Below are positions 42,890 through 52,652 of a DNA stretch of 64,000 bases, piece after piece. Source of the stretch: JAZKFT01 sp039925965 (GTDB lineage: Bacteria; Bacteroidota; Bacteroidia; Chitinophagales; Chitinophagaceae); assembly GCA_039925965.1 (NCBI GenBank), contig JBDSXW010000103.1, positions 124,001-188,000 of the forward strand. Direction: 5' to 3'. The position numbers were made by a program, and so were the translations under genes. A model generated the notes under the pieces. The model saw only the letters and a program-made list of their open reading frames with translations, ran no database searches and was not told the origin of the DNA. Within the stretch, counting starts at the first letter, position 1. Every line of letters starts with the position of its first letter.

Positions 42890-44947
42890 CTGAAACAAGT
42901 AGTCTTTATACTATTATTGTCGCTCTTTAGCAAGGCACCATTCGCGCAGGCAGACTCGACGGGGCTGCTTACCAGCACTGCGGAACAGCAACTGGAAAAC
43001 CTGGCTGAAGCCGAAGGCGCTGAATCAGAAGATGACAGTTACCTGCTACAACTGAGCGACTTTAAAAGGCACCCACTCAACCTCAACATGGCCACAGAGT
43101 CGGACCTCAGGCTATTATTCTTTTTGAAACCCATGCAGATACAGAGTTTCCTGCAATACCGCCAGGTGCTGGGCAAATTAATAGACCTTTATGAATTACA
43201 GGCAGTACCGGGCTGGGACCTGGAAACCATTCAGAGAGTGCGACCATTTATCGCAGTTGGTGACGCGCTGACTTTTATAGAAGAGTTTGGCAAACGCTTT
43301 TCAAATGGCGACAACAACCTGCTGCTCCGGGCTGCACAGATACTGGAAAAGTCACGGGGATTTATTGCCCAGGATAGCATAGGACCCAAATACAAAGGCA
43401 GCCGCCAACGGATCTTTTTGCGGTACCGCTACCAATACAAAAACTTATTGCAATATGGGCTGGTGGCCGATAAAGACGCCGGAGAAGAGCTGTTTAGAGG
43501 CAGCCAGAAGTCCGGGTTTGATTTTTATTCCTTCCATTTATTTGCACGCAATATCGGCATCATCAAAAACCTCGCTTTGGGCGACTTTACGGTGAATATG
43601 GGCCAGGGATTGATCAGCTGGCAATCGATGGGTTTCAGAAAAAGTGGCGATGTGATGGGCATTAAGCGGCAGGCCGATATTTTGCGACCTTATAATTCAG
43701 CCGGGGAATTCAATTTTCACCGTGGAGTGGGGATCACGTTAGCGAAAAACCAATGGCAGGGTACTGCTTTTTTTTCGTATAAAAATTTATCGGCCAATGC
43801 CATCGTGGATTCGGCCAATTATGATGATTATATTTCGTCATTACAGACCAGTGGGTATCACCGCACGCAGTCGGAGATTAATGATAAGGACCAGGTAAAG
43901 CAATTTGCTGTCGGCGGCAATCTCAGCTACCACACCAACAGACTGCATCTTGGCGTAAACGCCGTGCATTATAAGCTTACCAAGCCTTTGCAGAAAGGCC
44001 CGGAGCCCTACAATACATTTGCCATTGGTGGCGACAACATTACAAATGCCAGCATTGATTACAGTTATACCGTTCGAAATACCCATGTGTTTGGAGAAGT
44101 AGCTACTGATGGACAAGGCGACCTCGCCATGGTGCACGGGCTGATGGCAAGCCTCGATCCGAAAGCCGATTTTTCAATGTTATACCGCAAGATCAGCCGG
44201 TCGTATGGGAGTTTGTACAGTAACGCTTTTACGGAAAGTTCCACACCGATAAATGAGAATGGCTTTTACACCGGGCTGGAACTGCGGCCAGCGACGGGAT
44301 TCAGGATAGCCATGTATGCTGATATGTTTTGTTTTCCCTGGCTTCGGTACCGCGTGGACGGGCCGTCAAAAGGTGCCGATTATCTCGTCCAGCTAAGCTG
44401 GAAGCCAAATAAACAGGTGGAATTGTACACGCGTTATACCAACCAAAGTAAGGCGATTAATTTATCGGAAACCAACCTGCCCGTGCATATTACCAACAAT
44501 CGACCGAAGCAAAACTGGCGGACCCATGTGTCGTATAAAATTTCCCCGGCCATCACCGTAAGAGGCCGGGCAGAATTACTTTGGTTTGATAAGCAAAGTG
44601 ACAAGCCTGAAAATGGTTTCCTGATGTTTACGGATTTGCTGTACAAACCAATGATGGCGCCACTTTCACTGGGCGTGAGGCTGCAATATTTTGAAACAGA
44701 TAGCTACGACAGCCGAATGTATGCCTATGAAAATGATGTGCTTTACAGTTTTTCCATCCCTCCATTTTATGGCAAAGGCTATCGGTATTATATCAATGTT
44801 AATTACGATGTCAACCGCCACCTGAGCACCTGGTTCAGGATCGCCCAAACAATTAAACAAGGCGCAACCAGCACGGGATCCGGCTATGATGAAATTGCGG
44901 GTAATCACAAAACAGAACTGAAGATTCAGGCGATGTATCGGTTTTGA
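42890..44947 (+). CDS. Helix-hairpin-helix outer-membrane-like protein with apparent CTG start
   Basis: This is a 685-residue protein from CTG 42890, which gives a clean signal peptide (LKQVVFILLLSLF...FAQA). An in-frame stop at 42884-42886 excludes an earlier start, and TTG 42917 would remove half the signal. After the signal, residues about 50-120 hold a ComEA-like helix-hairpin-helix pair (LNLNMATESDLRLLFFL and LIDLYELQAVPGWDLETIQRV). The remaining 560 residues are beta-rich, with many aromatic strand ends and a final IQAMYRF, typical of outer-membrane barrels. The family is common in Bacteroidota and its function is unknown. Confidence 0.78.
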   Translation: MKQVVFILLLSLFSKAPFAQADSTGLLTSTAEQQLENLAEAEGAESEDDSYLLQLSDFKRHPLNLNMATESDLRLLFFLKPMQIQSFLQYRQVLGKLIDLYELQAVPGWDLETIQRVRPFIAVGDALTFIEEFGKRFSNGDNNLLLRAAQILEKSRGFIAQDSIGPKYKGSRQRIFLRYRYQYKNLLQYGLVADKDAGEELFRGSQKSGFDFYSFHLFARNIGIIKNLALGDFTVNMGQGLISWQSMGFRKSGDVMGIKRQADILRPYNSAGEFNFHRGVGITLAKNQWQGTAFFSYKNLSANAIVDSANYDDYISSLQTSGYHRTQSEINDKDQVKQFAVGGNLSYHTNRLHLGVNAVHYKLTKPLQKGPEPYNTFAIGGDNITNASIDYSYTVRNTHVFGEVATDGQGDLAMVHGLMASLDPKADFSMLYRKISRSYGSLYSNAFTESSTPINENGFYTGLELRPATGFRIAMYADMFCFPWLRYRVDGPSKGADYLVQLSWKPNKQVELYTRYTNQSKAINLSETNLPVHITNNRPKQNWRTHVSYKISPAITVRGRAELLWFDKQSDKPENGFLMFTDLLYKPMMAPLSLGVRLQYFETDSYDSRMYAYENDVLYSFSIPPFYGKGYRYYINVNYDVNRHLSTWFRIAQTIKQGATSTGSGYDEIAGNHKTELKIQAMYRF

Positions 44948-45388
44948 TCATTAGCCGTCATTGGGTCATTAGTCGACAGTCAAATGGTCAATATTTAATG
45001 GCAGATGTTGTAGTCATTTTTCCATTTGATTGGGAGTCTGTTACTTGCTGCCTTCTAATGCAGGCATTACTGATACAATCGCCAAAATATCCCTGTAAAG
45101 TACATTTGACTATTAAACCACCCATCGACCAATGACCATAATGGATAGCCAACGCTATTTTTATCTGCCCAAAATGCAGCATCTAAAAAAAGTTTTTTGT
45201 CCGATATTTAAATAAAATGTTAAAGATATCCAAAAAGAATAAACGTTAAAAGATTTAACCAAAACTCTAAACCGCTCTCACCATACTTCTATCGTAAAAC
45301 TGTCATTTTCGGAGGACACAGGGTTGGGTTTTTAACTTTTTATTCATATTCCCTATATTTACACGTCTAAAAAAACAAACTAACGAAC
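44948..45388. other. Leader region of the SusC/SusD operon with short repeats
   Basis: Positions 44946-44992 contain gtcatta/tcattgg words spaced about 8 nt apart. The rest is A+T-rich and lacks a convincing gene. A TATATTTA element about 35 nt before the SusC ATG may be a weak -7 box (consensus TAnnTTTG); no good -33 box is visible. Confidence 0.45.
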
Positions 45389-48300
45389 ATGAGAAAAATT
45401 TCATCTCTGGTGATGATGTTGGTGCTTTGTACAACGCTGGCACTGGCACAAAACCGCGTAGTAAGTGGCCAGGTGACTGATGAGAAGGGAGATCCCATTC
45501 CTTATGCTTCCATCAAAGTGAAGAACGGTAAGGGCGGTGTGGCTGCGGATGCCAATGGCAATTTTAAGATCGAGGTGGCAAATGGCGCTGTATTGTTGAT
45601 CAGTGCTGCAGGCTCTACAGAAAGGGAGCTCACTGTTTCAGCAAATACCAGCTTCAATGTAACCCTCGCCAAGGCTAACAATGAACTTTCTACCGTTGTT
45701 GTTTCTGCATTGGGGGTGAAAAGGTCAGCAAAATCTACTACCTATGCCGCTCAGCAGATTTCCGGGGACCGGCTTTCTCAAACACGTGAAACGGATCTTA
45801 CGACCAGCCTTGCCGGCAAAGTTGCTGGTCTTCAGGTATTGGGCCAATCCGGTGCGAAATTGGGTGATGCCGGCCGCATCCGACTTCGGGGCGTGTCTAG
45901 TCTTACGGAAAAGGGTGCTTTATTTGTAGTGGACGGCACAATTCTTACCAATGTTACCGACATCAATACCGATGATATCGCATCAGTAAACGTGCTTAAA
46001 GGCCCGGCGGCTACTGCCTTGTATGGCCAGCGTGCCGAAGGGGGCGTGATCCTGATCACCCTGAAAAAAGGAAAGAAAAATTCAGCGTTAAGCGTAGACC
46101 TTAATGTTACCGGTGGTGCTGATGTTGTGGGGATGCTGCCGCAATACCAGAATGATTATGGTGGTGGTACAGATGCCAACTGGAAAACATTTAAATACAC
46201 GCAGGGCGTACATCCTGCGGATTGGCGCGTATTTGATGGTCAGCGCTACCCGGATTATACTGATGATGCCAGTTGGGGACCAAAATTTGACGGGCAACCG
46301 TATATTCCGTGGTATGGATGGTACGGTGGTAAAAACAATGCCAATTTTACAACAGCCTCATGGAACCCGCAGAAGAATAACATCCGGGATTTTTACAATA
46401 CAGGTTCTAACTTAAATACCAACCTTAGTTTGTCTAAAGGTGGAAAATGGTACACGGTACGTGCTGGTTACAACTTCATCAGCCGCAAGGGTATTCTCCC
46501 TTATTCAACACAGGATAAACACCTGTTTTCTACACAAACTACTTTTGATATCACCAGTAAATGGACAGCAGGTTTTAACCTCAACTATTCTAATGAAAAA
46601 ATCAAGGGTGATTTTGGAGATGACTACAGTAATCAAACTTCGGGTAGTTTTAACCAATGGTTTCATAGGGACCTTGATATGAATATCATGAGAGATCTTG
46701 TAGACCTTAAAACCCAGAAAGGCTATTATGCGAGTTGGAATCTTGCCGGTAACCCGGCTGCCGGTTCTAACAGTGATTCCTATTACAAAGGCAACTACTG
46801 GACAAATCATTATACCTGGTTAAAGAATTACTCTCCACAACAGGACAGGAACCGTTTTTACGGCGATGTAAACATGGCGTATAAAATAACAAAAGATCTT
46901 AAGATCAGTGCTGCCTATCGTTTTAATCTCCGTAAAACAAACACGCAGAAAAAAATGCCTTTCGACCTGGCTAATTCAATTTCTCAAACAACCGACTATG
47001 ATGTTCCGAGGGGAACGGCTCCTTTCCCTACCAGCTATGCTTTCTACAATTTTTATAAGCAAACTGAAACCAAATATTTCGAAAACAACATTGAGCTGAT
47101 CGGTAGCTATAACAAAACGTTCGGTGATTGGAACATAGACGCCCTAGTAGGTGGTAACTATCTGGAGTGGAAAAGCAATGACTCAACCAGGATGACATCC
47201 TTTGGATTGAAACAAAAAGATGTTTATTCATTTGACAATTCAGTTGGCAGTGTATATCGCCAGGGAACCTTCCTTAGCCACAAAAAAGTATATAGTGCTT
47301 TTGCAAAAGCAACTATCGGATTTAAAGACTTCCTGTTCATAGATCTGGCCGGACGCCAGGACTTTAGTTCTGTGTTGCCTAATACTCAAAATGGTTACTT
47401 CTACCCTTCAGTAGGTGGGTCACTTATCTTTACTGAGTTTATGAAGAACAAGCCATCTGCATTGTCTTTTGGTAAATTAAGGGCCAGCTGGGCGCAAGTA
47501 GGCACAGATAACCTGGGTCCTTATGCTATTAACCCAACCTATTTCGTACAGCCGATTACTTTTAACGGAAACCATTTAACGAGCGTTACTAACAGTATTA
47601 TTGATCCGAATATCAAACCAACACTGAACACTGCTTTTGAAGTAGGTACCGATCTCCGGTTCTTCAGAGATAGAGTGGGGGTGAGCTTCACTTATTTTAA
47701 GGAAGATAAAAAGGACGATATCGTACAGACTGCCATCAGCTCTGCCAGCGGTTATTCCTCGCTTACTTTCAATGCAGGATCTGTAACCAGAGATGGTTAT
47801 GAAGTTGAGTTAAATTTCAAACCAATCCGCACCAAGAATTTCAGCTGGGATATGTCGCTTAACTGGTCCTATATCACGGTACTGGTTAAGAAAATTTCTG
47901 ACAACCAGTCTTTTATTGCGCAGTTTGGGGGTGATGCATTTGGCCAGACCGCAGTGTACCACTATGCCGGACAGGAATGGGGTCAGTTACAGGGTTATGG
48001 TATACAGCGCATAAATGGCGTTCCGGTATTGAATCCTGATGGTACGTACGCTATCAACCCTGAAAAGAATTTCGGTAGCGTACTGCCTAAATATACCGGG
48101 GGCATTTTCAATGGAATCACTTACAAAAACTGGTCTTTATCTGCCGCACTCGATTATTCTTTTGGTGGCAAATTCTTTTCCCTGTCTAATGCCTTTGGAA
48201 CTTACTCTGGTTTAATGTACAACACTTCTGTACTAAATGATAACGGGGTGAACATTAGGGAGCCATTAGCAAGCGGTGGTGGGGTACATGTTTTTGGTGT

Positions 48301-48634
48301 GGATGAAGCCGGTAAACCAAAAGATATGTATATCAAGGCTTTTGATTATTTCCATCAGAATTTTGGGTCGGGTCTTGCTGAACTAGATGTGTTTGACGCT
48401 ACGTTTGTAAAAATGAGAGAAATTACACTTGGCTACAATTTTGATATGAAAAAACTGGGATCCTGGGCTAAGACTTTCAAGAAGATCGGTTTCTCCCTGT
48501 TTGCACGGAATCCTTTCAACATTTACACAGCTAACCCTCATTTCGATCCATCAGAACTTTCAGGTGGTTATGTAGAGAATGGGCAATTGCCTGGAGTACG
48601 GTCTTATGGCGGAACTTTAAGACTTGGTTTCTAA
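45389..48634 (+). CDS. SusC/RagA family TonB-linked outer-membrane protein
   Basis: This is a 1081-residue receptor. The signal peptide is at residues 1-20 (ALAQ). A CarboxypepD_reg-like domain spans 22-95 (VVSGQVTDEKGDPIPYASIKV). A TonB-box-like segment is near 100-110 (STVVVSALGVKRS). The plug domain runs from about 115 to 230, with GRIRLRGVSSL and ALYGQRAEGGVILITLKKG. The barrel fills the rest and ends LRLGF. SusC with the downstream SusD forms a pedal-bin importer for oligosaccharides or peptides. No TonB-coupled sensor or hydrolase is nearby, so the substrate cannot be assigned. Confidence 0.96.
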   Translation: MRKISSLVMMLVLCTTLALAQNRVVSGQVTDEKGDPIPYASIKVKNGKGGVAADANGNFKIEVANGAVLLISAAGSTERELTVSANTSFNVTLAKANNELSTVVVSALGVKRSAKSTTYAAQQISGDRLSQTRETDLTTSLAGKVAGLQVLGQSGAKLGDAGRIRLRGVSSLTEKGALFVVDGTILTNVTDINTDDIASVNVLKGPAATALYGQRAEGGVILITLKKGKKNSALSVDLNVTGGADVVGMLPQYQNDYGGGTDANWKTFKYTQGVHPADWRVFDGQRYPDYTDDASWGPKFDGQPYIPWYGWYGGKNNANFTTASWNPQKNNIRDFYNTGSNLNTNLSLSKGGKWYTVRAGYNFISRKGILPYSTQDKHLFSTQTTFDITSKWTAGFNLNYSNEKIKGDFGDDYSNQTSGSFNQWFHRDLDMNIMRDLVDLKTQKGYYASWNLAGNPAAGSNSDSYYKGNYWTNHYTWLKNYSPQQDRNRFYGDVNMAYKITKDLKISAAYRFNLRKTNTQKKMPFDLANSISQTTDYDVPRGTAPFPTSYAFYNFYKQTETKYFENNIELIGSYNKTFGDWNIDALVGGNYLEWKSNDSTRMTSFGLKQKDVYSFDNSVGSVYRQGTFLSHKKVYSAFAKATIGFKDFLFIDLAGRQDFSSVLPNTQNGYFYPSVGGSLIFTEFMKNKPSALSFGKLRASWAQVGTDNLGPYAINPTYFVQPITFNGNHLTSVTNSIIDPNIKPTLNTAFEVGTDLRFFRDRVGVSFTYFKEDKKDDIVQTAISSASGYSSLTFNAGSVTRDGYEVELNFKPIRTKNFSWDMSLNWSYITVLVKKISDNQSFIAQFGGDAFGQTAVYHYAGQEWGQLQGYGIQRINGVPVLNPDGTYAINPEKNFGSVLPKYTGGIFNGITYKNWSLSAALDYSFGGKFFSLSNAFGTYSGLMYNTSVLNDNGVNIREPLASGGGVHVFGVDEAGKPKDMYIKAFDYFHQNFGSGLAELDVFDATFVKMREITLGYNFDMKKLGSWAKTFKKIGFSLFARNPFNIYTANPHFDPSELSGGYVENGQLPGVRSYGGTLRLGF

Positions 48635-48655
48635 TTAAAAAAAACTTATCTGACT

Positions 48656-50107
48656 ATGTTATCAAAGAATATTATTATCGGAGTTTTTACAGTGGCATCG
48701 CTTGCCGGCTGTAAGAAAATTGATTTCGGCGATTACAACCTGAATCCGGCGCCGGACAGGATATCAAAGCCACAGACTTCGGATTTGCTCACCAATGCGA
48801 TCTGGAATTCAATCGGTGGATTGAACCTTACTGCGATGGAGCCATCCTGCTATGTGCAGTATGTAAGCCAGACGCAGTATCCTGATATTTCATTGTACCA
48901 AACCACCCAACGCAGCTGGGCTGGCTATTATGTAACACCGTTGCAGGACCTGGCTAAGATCATAGAACTGAACAATACCAGCCCAGGCGATCCAAACGTG
49001 TCTGATAATGGCTCTGCCAAAAACCAGATCGCTGTTGCCAGCATACTGAAAGCTTACCTGTTTCAGCTGGTAACCGACCAATGGGGTGACGTTCCATACA
49101 GCGAAGCGCTGAATGCGAATAAATTGCCTAGATACGACCTGCAATCATCTATTTATCCCGCTTTAATAACGGAACTGAAAAATGCGAATGCTTTGATGGA
49201 CGGCGGTGGTGCGATAAAAGGGGATATCCTTTTTGGTGGTGACCTCACCAAATGGAAGCGTTTTGCGAATTCCATACGAATGGTTATTGCTATGAGGGCG
49301 GTAAAGGTTAATGCCGCGTGGGCCAAAACGGAATTTCTTGCTGCTTTTAATGATGGTGCAGGACATATAACTACCAATACCCAGAATGCCAGCTTTACTT
49401 TCCTCGCTTCAGGTTTCCAAAACCCTTTAAACGGAGAGTTTGGTACCCGGCAGGATTATGGTGTAAGCAATACGTTTGTAGACCTGATTAAGGGGCTTGC
49501 CGATCCAAGGGCATCAGCCATGTTTACTAAGCCGGGTGCAGATTACAAAGGCGTACCGTACGGCTTGCCGCGTGATGCGAGTGTTGCCTGGTTTAATGCC
49601 AACCAGGATTACAGCATTCCCAATACAAAAATCACTGCCGCTACCGCCACAAGAACCCTGATTTCTGCTTCGCAGATACTTTTTCTCCGTGCAGAAGCAG
49701 CAGCTTTGGGCTGGATTCCGGTAAACAGCGCTGCTGATTATTATGATGCCATTAAAGCATCAATGGAATGGTGGGGGATTACCAACACTACAACTATCAA
49801 CACATACCTTGCCAGTGCCGGAGTCTCGATTGGAACTGCTTATGCAGCGTCTTCTTTCAACAATATTTACCTGCAGAAATACATTTCATTATTTATGAAT
49901 GGGTACGAGGCATGGTTCGAATGGCGCCGTACGGGTGTACCAGCGCTTACGCCGGCTTCAGGAGCTGTAAACGTTAGTAAAAAGATTCCCCGCCGTGTTC
50001 AATACGGGTCGGATGAAATAGGGGTGAACAGGGCCAATTACCTCGCTGCAGTGGCCAACATTCCTGGTGGCGACACGCACGATGCAAGGGTTTGGTGGGA
50101 CAAATAG
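48656..50107 (+). CDS. SusD/RagB family nutrient-binding lipoprotein (SusD-like_2)
   Basis: This is a 483-residue surface lipoprotein. The signal ends SLAGC, a lipobox. The rest follows the SusD-like_2 pattern, with YVQYVSQTQYPDISLYQTTQRSW near the N-terminus, KAYLFQLVTDQWGDVPYSEAL (the TPR-type core) and GYEAWFEWRRTGVPALTPA near the C-terminus. It caps the SusC channel and binds substrate. It starts 21 bp after susC, so the pair is cotranscribed. Confidence 0.95.
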   Translation: MLSKNIIIGVFTVASLAGCKKIDFGDYNLNPAPDRISKPQTSDLLTNAIWNSIGGLNLTAMEPSCYVQYVSQTQYPDISLYQTTQRSWAGYYVTPLQDLAKIIELNNTSPGDPNVSDNGSAKNQIAVASILKAYLFQLVTDQWGDVPYSEALNANKLPRYDLQSSIYPALITELKNANALMDGGGAIKGDILFGGDLTKWKRFANSIRMVIAMRAVKVNAAWAKTEFLAAFNDGAGHITTNTQNASFTFLASGFQNPLNGEFGTRQDYGVSNTFVDLIKGLADPRASAMFTKPGADYKGVPYGLPRDASVAWFNANQDYSIPNTKITAATATRTLISASQILFLRAEAAALGWIPVNSAADYYDAIKASMEWWGITNTTTINTYLASAGVSIGTAYAASSFNNIYLQKYISLFMNGYEAWFEWRRTGVPALTPASGAVNVSKKIPRRVQYGSDEIGVNRANYLAAVANIPGGDTHDARVWWDK

Positions 50108-50116
50108 TTTTATAGC

Positions 50117-50154
50117 AATAATGGGAGACATTATCTTTGGCGTCTCGCATTATT
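50117..50154 (+). other. Hairpin between susD and the DUF1735 gene
   Basis: aataatgggagac pairs with gtctcgcattatt (one mismatch) around a 12-nt loop with no T-run after it. It may stabilise or attenuate mRNA between the two lipoprotein genes. Confidence 0.5.
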
Positions 50155-50193
50155 CATTCATTGAATACAAAGGAATATTTAAACTAAGTGAAT

Positions 50194-51171
50194 ATGAACA
50201 CCAGAAAGATCCTGTTTGTAGCATTGGCTTTTACTGTGGCAGCTGTGGGCTGTAAAAGAAAAGATGCACCTACCCCATCAGACGTAAAGTATTCGGGGGC
50301 TCCGATGGTTAATTTTAATAACTATGGCGGCTACGAAAAGGTGGGTGTAGAATTGGCAGACAAGTGGATTCCGTTTGATTATGAGGTCAAACTCAGCAAT
50401 ACGACCCAACCAGCGGCTAATGATATTTCTGTAACGCTCCAGAAGGACGATAACCCGCTGGGTGAGTTCAATACGGCGAATGGAGCCAGCCTGGTTACTG
50501 TACCGATAAACGCTTTTAAAGTGGAGAATTGGGTGGTTACCATAAAAAAAGGCGCCCGTAAAGCCAATTTCCATTTTGAGATCAATCCTGCTAAACTCAA
50601 TCTTGCCAATAGCTACGGATTTGGTTTTTCTATATTGAGTGTAAGTGGCGGTGGTGCTACTGTTAATGTTACTGACGAAGAAACACGTATGCTGGTGGAA
50701 CTGGGTACTTTAAACGACTATGATGGTATTTACAACAAGACGTCTTTTTTCTCCCATCCAACGTCGCTTACATTGGGCGGTATCTACGGCGTTGCGGCGC
50801 CGTTGGAGGTCGAAATGATCACGTCAGGCGCGACATCTGTGGACAGTTATGTAACAGCCTTTTACCAGTATCCTACTGAAGTTGTGGTCAACTGGGCTAC
50901 GCCTGCCTATACTTATTTTACAGGTGTGAATCCGAGGTTCACGATCAATCCAACAACCAACGCGGTTACGATATCCGAGTCTCCCAACTCGGCGGATGTA
51001 TCGGCGCAGGCTGTGTTTGCTCAAAATGCGGCCGATGTTGCAGCCAGCAAGTTTTATCCTACCGGTATCCCCGGTATCTCCACCACCAAAACAATCGTTG
51101 GTCACTTCCGCTGGTCAGTTCCAAACGACCGCATAGCTCGTGATACTTTTGTGTTTGTTCGCAAACGCTGA
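50194..51171 (+). CDS. DUF1735-like surface lipoprotein of the SusCD operon
   Basis: This is a 325-residue lipoprotein. The signal ends VAAVGC, a lipobox. The mature part begins KRKDAPTPSDVKYSG and holds a DUF1735-type N-terminal beta domain (FDYEVKLSNTTQPAANDISVTLQKDDNPL ... VENWVVTIKKGARK), followed by a second beta domain. DUF1735 proteins usually sit downstream of susD and are thought to bind glycans or peptides on the surface. ATG 50194 is used; the GTG at 50188 is a possible alternative. Confidence 0.85.
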   Translation: MNTRKILFVALAFTVAAVGCKRKDAPTPSDVKYSGAPMVNFNNYGGYEKVGVELADKWIPFDYEVKLSNTTQPAANDISVTLQKDDNPLGEFNTANGASLVTVPINAFKVENWVVTIKKGARKANFHFEINPAKLNLANSYGFGFSILSVSGGGATVNVTDEETRMLVELGTLNDYDGIYNKTSFFSHPTSLTLGGIYGVAAPLEVEMITSGATSVDSYVTAFYQYPTEVVVNWATPAYTYFTGVNPRFTINPTTNAVTISESPNSADVSAQAVFAQNAADVAASKFYPTGIPGISTTKTIVGHFRWSVPNDRIARDTFVFVRKR

Positions 51172-51194
51172 GCATCATCCTGTTAATTAATTTA

Positions 51195-51218
51195 AGCCAC
51201 GCCCAGCGTGGCTTTTTT
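51195..51218 (+). terminator. Terminator of the SusCD-DUF1735 operon
   Basis: agccacg / cgtggct form a perfect 7-bp stem with a 5-nt loop followed by a T-run (51213-51218). It lies 24 bp after the stop. Confidence 0.88.
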
Positions 51219-51256
51219 GTTGCATCCCTTTACCTTCGTCAAAATTTACCATCCAT

Positions 51257-51574
51257 ATGAGCGAGAATAACCAAAACCCCGGCAACCAGCTGAATATTGA
51301 AATCACCGAGGAAGTTGCGGAAGGACAATATGCCAACCTGGCCATCATCACCCACAGCCATGCAGAATTTGTGATCGATTTTGTAAACGTGATGCCGGGC
51401 ACACCCAAGAGCAAAGTAAAGAGCCGCCTGATTATGACGCCCCAACACGCCAAGCGCTTTATGAAAGCCATGATAGAAAATGTAGGCCGTTTCGAAGACA
51501 GCCATGGTAATATACAGGACCTGGAGCAGGTGGAATTACCGATGAATTTTGGCGGGCCAACAGCGCAGGCTTAA
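51257..51574 (+). CDS. DUF3467 protein
   Basis: This is a 105-residue cytoplasmic protein that matches DUF3467 over its full length: LNIEITEEVAEGQYANLAIITHSHAEFVIDFVNVMPGTPKSKVKSRLIMTP, then HAKRFMKAMIENVGRFE. The family is widespread in Bacteroidota and its role is unknown. It has its own transcription unit here, since a terminator precedes it. Confidence 0.92.
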   Translation: MSENNQNPGNQLNIEITEEVAEGQYANLAIITHSHAEFVIDFVNVMPGTPKSKVKSRLIMTPQHAKRFMKAMIENVGRFEDSHGNIQDLEQVELPMNFGGPTAQA

Positions 51575-51737
51575 TTGATTGACCCCTGTTTGTTTGACCG
51601 ATGGGAAGCGTTTTAATATTCAAATACTCTGCGAAGAACGCTCAATGTTAAAGGGAAAACCGTGTTGATGGTAATTTCCAGATTATTGAAAATTGAGCGT
51701 TGACTATTTGATTATTTGTTCGTTTTATATAGGGCCG

Positions 51738-52157
51738 CTAGAAGTCCCGATGTTCCTTCACCCAGCTTTTGATATAATTGGCTATTTCGGTGGTGGTGGT
51801 GCCGGGCGGAAACAATTGACCAACGCCCTTGGTATTCAGCGATTTCATATCATCTTCGGGGATGATGCCGCCACCGGTGAGCAGTACATCATTCATTCCT
51901 TTTTCTTTCATCAAGGCAATAACTTTTGGAAAAACAGTATTGTGCGCACCGCTCAGAATGCTGATGCCGATGGCGTCCACATCTTCCTGCAACGCAGCAT
52001 TCACCACCATTTCCGGCGTTTGCCGGAGTCCGGTGTAGATCACTTCCATCCCGGCATCGCGGAGGGCGGTAGCAATCACCTTGGCACCGCGGTCGTGGCC
52101 ATCAAGTCCTACCTTGGCTACCAAAACTCTTATGGGGCGTGTTTTTGTTTCGCTCAT
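51738..52157 (-). CDS. Stand-alone cobalamin-binding domain protein (mutase small subunit type)
   Basis: This is a 139-residue protein corresponding to the B12-binding domain of methylmalonyl-CoA-type mutases. It has the base-off/His-on signature: DGHDRGAKV with the cobalt-coordinating His, SILSGAH, and LLTGGGIIPEDD. Stand-alone copies act as small subunits of isobutyryl-CoA-type or related mutases with a separate large subunit. The large subunit is not in the window. It starts 496 bp from gltX across a repeat block. Confidence 0.93.
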   Translation of the reverse strand: MSETKTRPIRVLVAKVGLDGHDRGAKVIATALRDAGMEVIYTGLRQTPEMVVNAALQEDVDAIGISILSGAHNTVFPKVIALMKEKGMNDVLLTGGGIIPEDDMKSLNTKGVGQLFPPGTTTTEIANYIKSWVKEHRDF

Positions 52158-52343
52158 ACAATAGCAATTTTTATAGTTGCCAAAGTTAGTAGGTTGGGTC
52201 GCTTTTTCGTTAAATGAGCCATTGAGAATCAGCTACAATGATTTAATAATTTTTGCCATCGCTATACGATACTCAACATAGCACTTAACAAAAGCAAACT
52301 GCTTGTGTAATGGATGTTTAGTTATTAATAAACCGACATTGCA

Positions 52344-52575
52344 CTTCCGCCCTGCAAGGGTAAAACAGATTAGCCCTGGGTATCGCCCAGGGTGAAGACA
52401 AAGACGAACAGTTAAGCCCTGAAAGGGGTGTAGCAGAAATCCTCTTTTATCGAAATCGTAATTGAAATCCGGCGGTTTGTTCCGCCCCTTTCAGGGCTCT
52501 TTGATTAGATTGTGTTACTCAATCCCAGGGCGATGCCCAGGGCTATTATGTTGCGCCCTTTCAGGGCTAACGTAA
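52344..52575. repeat. Symmetric BIME-like block of REP hairpins
   Basis: The block reads gccctgcaaggg, then the hairpin ccctggg-tatcg-cccaggg (52374-52392), then agccctgaaagggg (52415-52428). The same elements follow in inverse order: cccctttcagggct (52485-52498), tcccagggcgatgcccaggg (from about 52523) and gcgccctttcagggct (from about 52554). The two 14-mers are exact reverse complements. The rest of the gap to gltX holds no gene. Confidence 0.8.
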
Positions 52576-52652
52576 TACAGTATTGAATTTAAAATTGAGC
52601 ATTACTGGAGCAGCTGTCAGAGATGATCATCTAATGCAATTTTTCGACTATA

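Noticed and set aside
51693..52217. A 174-codon plus-strand frame opposite the B12-binding gene
   Set aside because: The minus-strand frame carries the DGHDRG and SILSGAH motifs; the other is a shadow.
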